DNA of 64,000 nt, taken from Hormiphora californensis (taxonomy: Eukaryota; Ctenophora; Tentaculata; Cydippida; Pleurobrachiidae). The notes beneath the pieces are model-generated. The model searched no databases and was not told where the DNA came from. It saw only the letters and a program-made list of their open reading frames with translations. The stretch is taken from positions 7,799,315 through 7,863,314 of the forward strand of contig CM035357.1 of NCBI GenBank assembly GCA_020137815.1, written 5' to 3'. Positions 59,873 through 64,000 of the stretch are shown here, one piece after another (the stretch's first letter is position 1; each line of letters starts with the position of its first letter). Both the position numbers and the translations under genes were made by a program.

Positions 59873-60370
59873 GATGGTGTGGGTGGGCCGGCCACGGTGT
59901 ATTGTCTTCAATACACCCACTGTTCAGTACTAGAATACGTAGCTGGGAGAAGGGGGAGACTGAGAGACTAGAGAGGGACTTAGTGTGCTCAAATGATGTG
60001 ACCAATTTCACTTAACAATTACAGCTCAGTCAACACGACTTTAGCACTCATGCAAAGTAGTGAATGAGCGCTGAACAGTTGATCCATAATTGTGTGGGCC
60101 AACAACAAAACTAATCAAGTCTGCAAAAAACGGCGGAAGCAGTGTCACGTAAATGTGAAGGAGCACAAAAATAACGATGTTTATGAAGGAGTATAGTTCT
60201 TCACCGTTTGTAGAAGATACAATTGGGTGGAATGTGGTAGGCTGGTACCGCAAGGCTCATTAACGTCATTCAACTATAGACCTATGTAATCATAGCGGTT
60301 TCAGCGGTTTCAATGCACAGGAGCCAGGACAAGACCGAAGACGAGATGATAAATAGAGAAATTAGAGGGC

Positions 60371-60673
<303 letters not shown>

Positions 60674-60967
60674 GAATGTACGTGGGGGAACTGCTCAGGG
60701 ACGACGGACAGTAATTTCAAATTACGTGCAACATAGCCTATCAACGAATGTCACCAATGGCCGGCAATTTGCTGGCAGGAGCTGGAGATGCCTCACACGT
60801 ATTCAGCAAAGTACGTTTAGGTAACAAAAGGGTTCAGTAGTGTACGTTTAGGTAACAAAAGGGTTCACAAGGGGACACAGTATCATTGTCTGCTTGCATT
60901 TGTGTGTGTATAGCATATCAGCTGCAGACAGCCGGGAGACTATTGGCAAGTGTCGTGTATCTTGTTC

Positions 60968-61071
<104 letters not shown>

Positions 61072-61553
61072 CATTTGAACAATTGTTCAAAAGGTGCTCC
61101 AACAATTAGAAAATGGTATCCTTTGCAGCAGCATTGTGCCAAAAGTTAATTGATATAACTAACTCCAGAAGAGCTTACAGGCGTGCGGGCGTGCCTTTGC
61201 GACATACAATTAAATAAGAAAACCACACTACCTATTTGAGCCTCTTTAATATCCAAAAGCTGTTACATTCTACCCGCCTAGCCTATTAGTTGTTAGTCAG
61301 ACGTGATCATCACGGTGATGCTTGGAAATCTTAATTCTTATTGCAAAAAAGAACAAATAAGTCAAAAGTATCAAATCAAAACATGAGGTCTCTTATCACG
61401 GAGACTCCTGAGCTCTTATAATAACTATCCATAAAGTCCGGGAACTATATTTGAATAAATTCAATATTGCAAAATAAACAATCGTACCCGGAAAACTCAT
61501 AATTAAATTTTCTGCCTTATAAAACGACGATCCCAAGAGGGAAAGGAACAAAA

Positions 61554-63572
61554 ATGCGTTCGTTTGTTTTTGTGTTGGCTCTGATCGCACAGGGGTAAGT
61601 GAGATATTCTCATTGTGTTTGATTTTTCTAGTAGTTTTTTAGCTGGTTACGGAAAACATTCTTCCCTTCTAAGGTGGTGTGCCTGGCGGGAGGCAGCCCA
61701 AGGAATCCAGAAGGGTTTGTTCGGACCCGAAGGTAGAGGTCTTCAATTCTCTAAAACCCAGAGTTTATTAGCAGCACCGGGCCAAGGAGGAGCATACTAC
61801 AGACACAGAGACAGAGATAGTAGCCTTCCTAATATTGAACCTTGTCAGGGTGAGTGAATTGCATAGCTGACCTCCATGGCAGCGCCAACCCGAGAATTAA
61901 AACGGGGTTTGGCGGCTGACTACCGGCTATAATACTGGAGAATTATGTAATTTACAGACCCCAAAACATGTTCTCAATCCTTCTCTCAGCTGTTAAATGC
62001 CACATGACATTGGTAGTGGCCCTTGACTCCTCCGGGAGCGTGGGACTGGAAAACTTTAATAAGGAGCTGAATTTTCTTAGGACTCTACTCGAGATTGTAA
62101 GTCCCGGCCCCTACTCCACCAAATCTTGTGTATGGAGAGTTATCAATCACTCATAAAACACACTTTTGACTTAGATGTCGACTATTCACTAGCACTGTTG
62201 AACGAAACACATAACAATTTTAATTTTGTAACAACTTACTGATTCTAACTTCCTATATTTCAGGTTCAAATGAAGTCCTCAACGAATGGTGTGAAGGTGT
62301 GTGTAGGAGTGATAAGTTACTCGACATCCGTGAGGGTAATTGACAACCCATGCTGTGAAAACACCCTCTGCAGGTAACACTGATCTTCAAGTCAATACAT
62401 TGATTCCATAGTTACACTCTATTATAGTCAAGTACAAAATATGGCCTTTCTTCTTAGCTGTCTTTCTCTTCATTGCAGGATATTTGATCAAACAGGTTCA
62501 GTTCCCTACGATGGTGGTTCTACAAACACTGCCGGTGCTTTAAAGGTAAGCGGTAAGGTGCCACACTACTACATTATAGGCGGGGGTTCTCTCTGGTTTG
62601 GCAGAATTAGAACATCCTCTAAAATGTTCCTGTTTCTCAGGTAGCCAGGCAGATGCTCCAGGCAACATCAAGTTACAAGAGGATTCTTCTCCTCATAACA
62701 GATGGAAGATCAAACACTGGCGGATCTCCAATTAGCTTTGCTCAACAAATGAGGTATAAAGGTAGAAGAAAGATAAAGAAGAAGTTGATGAATATTAAAG
62801 AGAGCCGATTGAGGGGGATTTTGCTCGACTTAGGGTAATCATTAAGTTTTAGAAAATAGAGCCCAAACTAAAGTGTTTAATAACACAGGGATGAGGACGA
62901 GATATCTATAGTGGCACTGGGAGTAACGGACAATATCAGAGAATCCGAGTTACAGGGAATCTCAGGAGAGGATGAAGTTCTACAGATTGATTCCTTTGAC
63001 GAGTTTCACGAGTTAGCTGAATTCCTCATCTCAGCAAGTATGCTTCAATTAGTACAATCAATTGTGTCAAGATTGTAGTGAGACCTTTCGCCCCCTCGTC
63101 CCCTTATTAAATTACGATTCTTAATTTTCAGATATCTTGGAAGATGATCCTGACATGCACTTCGCCGAGATCTGCACTGAAGATACCAGTGTTTGTAAGT
63201 AGATAATTGTAGTGAAATTAGTGAATGTACCATCATAATATAATATATCTGTAACTCTACGTTTCAGTTGATCATTGTCAGACTACTATGACAGCTGGTA
63301 GAACTAGCACGTCGTGTTTATGGAAGGATGCTACTGAATGTGAAAGGAATGTGAGAGGATCTGGATATATCCCATCTCACTTGGTGACGCAGCGTGGCAA
63401 ACGAAGCCCGCGAAGGCATCACCACCCATCTCACAGAGTACGGTTCTGTACTAAGATGGTGATCTGTCAATCTTCTGCTGGTGACATTGTTGATTCCAAA
63501 ACTGAAGCTTGTCAATGTCCAACTCCATATGTGAAAACCAGTCAAATACAAAGCAGGTGGCCGTATAAGTAG
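61554..63572 (+). CDS. Secreted protein with one von Willebrand factor A (VWA) domain
   Basis: Nine exons: 61554-61594, 61674-61849, 61990-62096, 62264-62373, 62479-62545, 62641-62753, 62889-63037, 63132-63194 and 63268-63572, which chain in phase to 376 residues. The signal peptide is MRSFVFVLALIAQG. The second exon is a Gly/Arg/Gln-rich segment ending PNIEPCQ. The VWA domain follows: LVVALDSSGSVG (intact MIDAS DxSxS), VKVCVGVISYS, a GGSTNTAGALK with the MIDAS Thr, ILLLITDGRSN (MIDAS Asp) and VALGVTDNIRESEL. The C-terminal part has six cysteines and a dibasic stretch (RGKRSPRRHHHPSHR) that could be a furin site. A likely polyadenylation signal (AATAAA) lies at about 63636. It has the usual metal-binding residues that the beta-I-like domain of the giant gene lacks. 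Confidence 0.9.
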
Positions 63573-63856
63573 AAGTACCTTGATCTACCGAACCCTCACA
63601 GTGCTTTATGAAATAAGTTACAGACCTAGAGCCAATAAAATGACGATCCATGTTGGTGAACATTTATATTAATATTTTTAAATACACTTCTAACATAAAC
63701 ATCTCATTTGTAGTCATTTCGTGAGTCCAATCCATTTCCCTTGTACTGAGATCTGAACTAAATTAACACCTGACACATGATTATAATATGGTATTAACGG
63801 AGTCTATGCTAACGAGGGTGGGAGAGGAAAGGGTCTTCATTGTGATTGTCTCTGGT

Positions 63857-63934
63857 TCAGATTGTTGTGCAGGTGACTTCTTCATGCACCCTGATCTTAT
63901 CTCCATCCTCAACCACTCTTGAAATGAGGTCGTC
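63857..63934 (-). CDS. Terminal exon of another minus-strand gene (partial)
   Basis: After an acceptor (TTTTCTTCTGCAG on the minus strand), the frame reads DDLISRVVEDGDKIRVHEEV, then TCTTI and a TGA. Short and without a domain; the gene continues past the right edge. The preceding 284 bp (63573-63856) contain the 3' ends of this gene and of the VWA gene and nothing else visible. Confidence 0.5.
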   Translation of the reverse strand, partial: DDLISRVVEDGDKIRVHEEVTCTTI

Positions 63935-64000
63935 CTGCAGAAGAAAACAATACCATTTACAGTTGAGTTCGCTGCCACGCAAACGTTGTTTATCGTTAAG

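Overview
The window is metazoan nuclear DNA: spliced genes with GT-AG introns, Ig-like, TIL, LDLa, SRCR, VWA, F5/8C and integrin-beta-like domains, 7TM receptors, a Kv channel, and many transposon relics and minisatellites. Several unrelated genes sit inside introns of one very large gene, and a Kv channel is among them. That combination suits an early-branching animal, and a ctenophore is my best guess (about 0.5), because nested genes and Kv expansion are known there. This is inference; no marker gene proves it.

Layout. 1-89 is the first coding exon of a minus-strand gene that leaves the left edge. 178-2318 is a 5'-truncated Penelope-like retroelement (RT plus GIY-YIG) between 13-bp direct repeats. 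2603-3034 is a small secreted protein with a cathepsin-propeptide-like region. 3040-5280 holds three minisatellites. From about 3.66 to 59.87 kb the minus strand carries what I read as one gene of about 110 exons (about 6,100 codons by summing my exons). It encodes a signal peptide, about 49 Ig-like domains, a cysteine-rich TIL block, four more Ig-like domains, an integrin-beta-like head (PSI, beta-I, hybrid), I-EGF modules, one transmembrane helix and a long cytoplasmic tail with an NPIY motif and a charged coiled coil. Exon phases agree across every intron I checked, including those of 2 to 6.5 kb. The exception is a damaged stretch at 17.69-18.13 kb.

Inside introns of that gene lie an orphan GPCR (11.26-12.30 kb, same strand), an AIG1/GIMAP-like GTPase (19.74-21.12 kb, plus), an LDLa/SRCR 7TM receptor (30.85-35.93 kb, plus), an F5/8C-like gene fragment (53.44-54.03 kb, plus) and a Kv channel (57.79-59.37 kb, plus). 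To the right, 61.55-63.57 kb is a secreted VWA protein on the plus strand, and 63.86-63.93 kb is the last exon of another minus-strand gene.

Mobile DNA is frequent in the introns: five Helitron-like non-autonomous copies, a 580-bp TIR element with a 9-bp TSD whose empty site survives in a neighbouring segmental duplicate, two TTAA-bounded foldbacks, a foldback built on a tRNA-like sequence, and a truncated LINE with a 13-bp TSD. Two short motifs recur far more often than expected: TTTATGAAGGAG, and the RFX/X-box palindrome GTTRCCATGGYAAC.

Exon borders were read by eye from splice signals, reading frame and phase; allow an error of a few bases.
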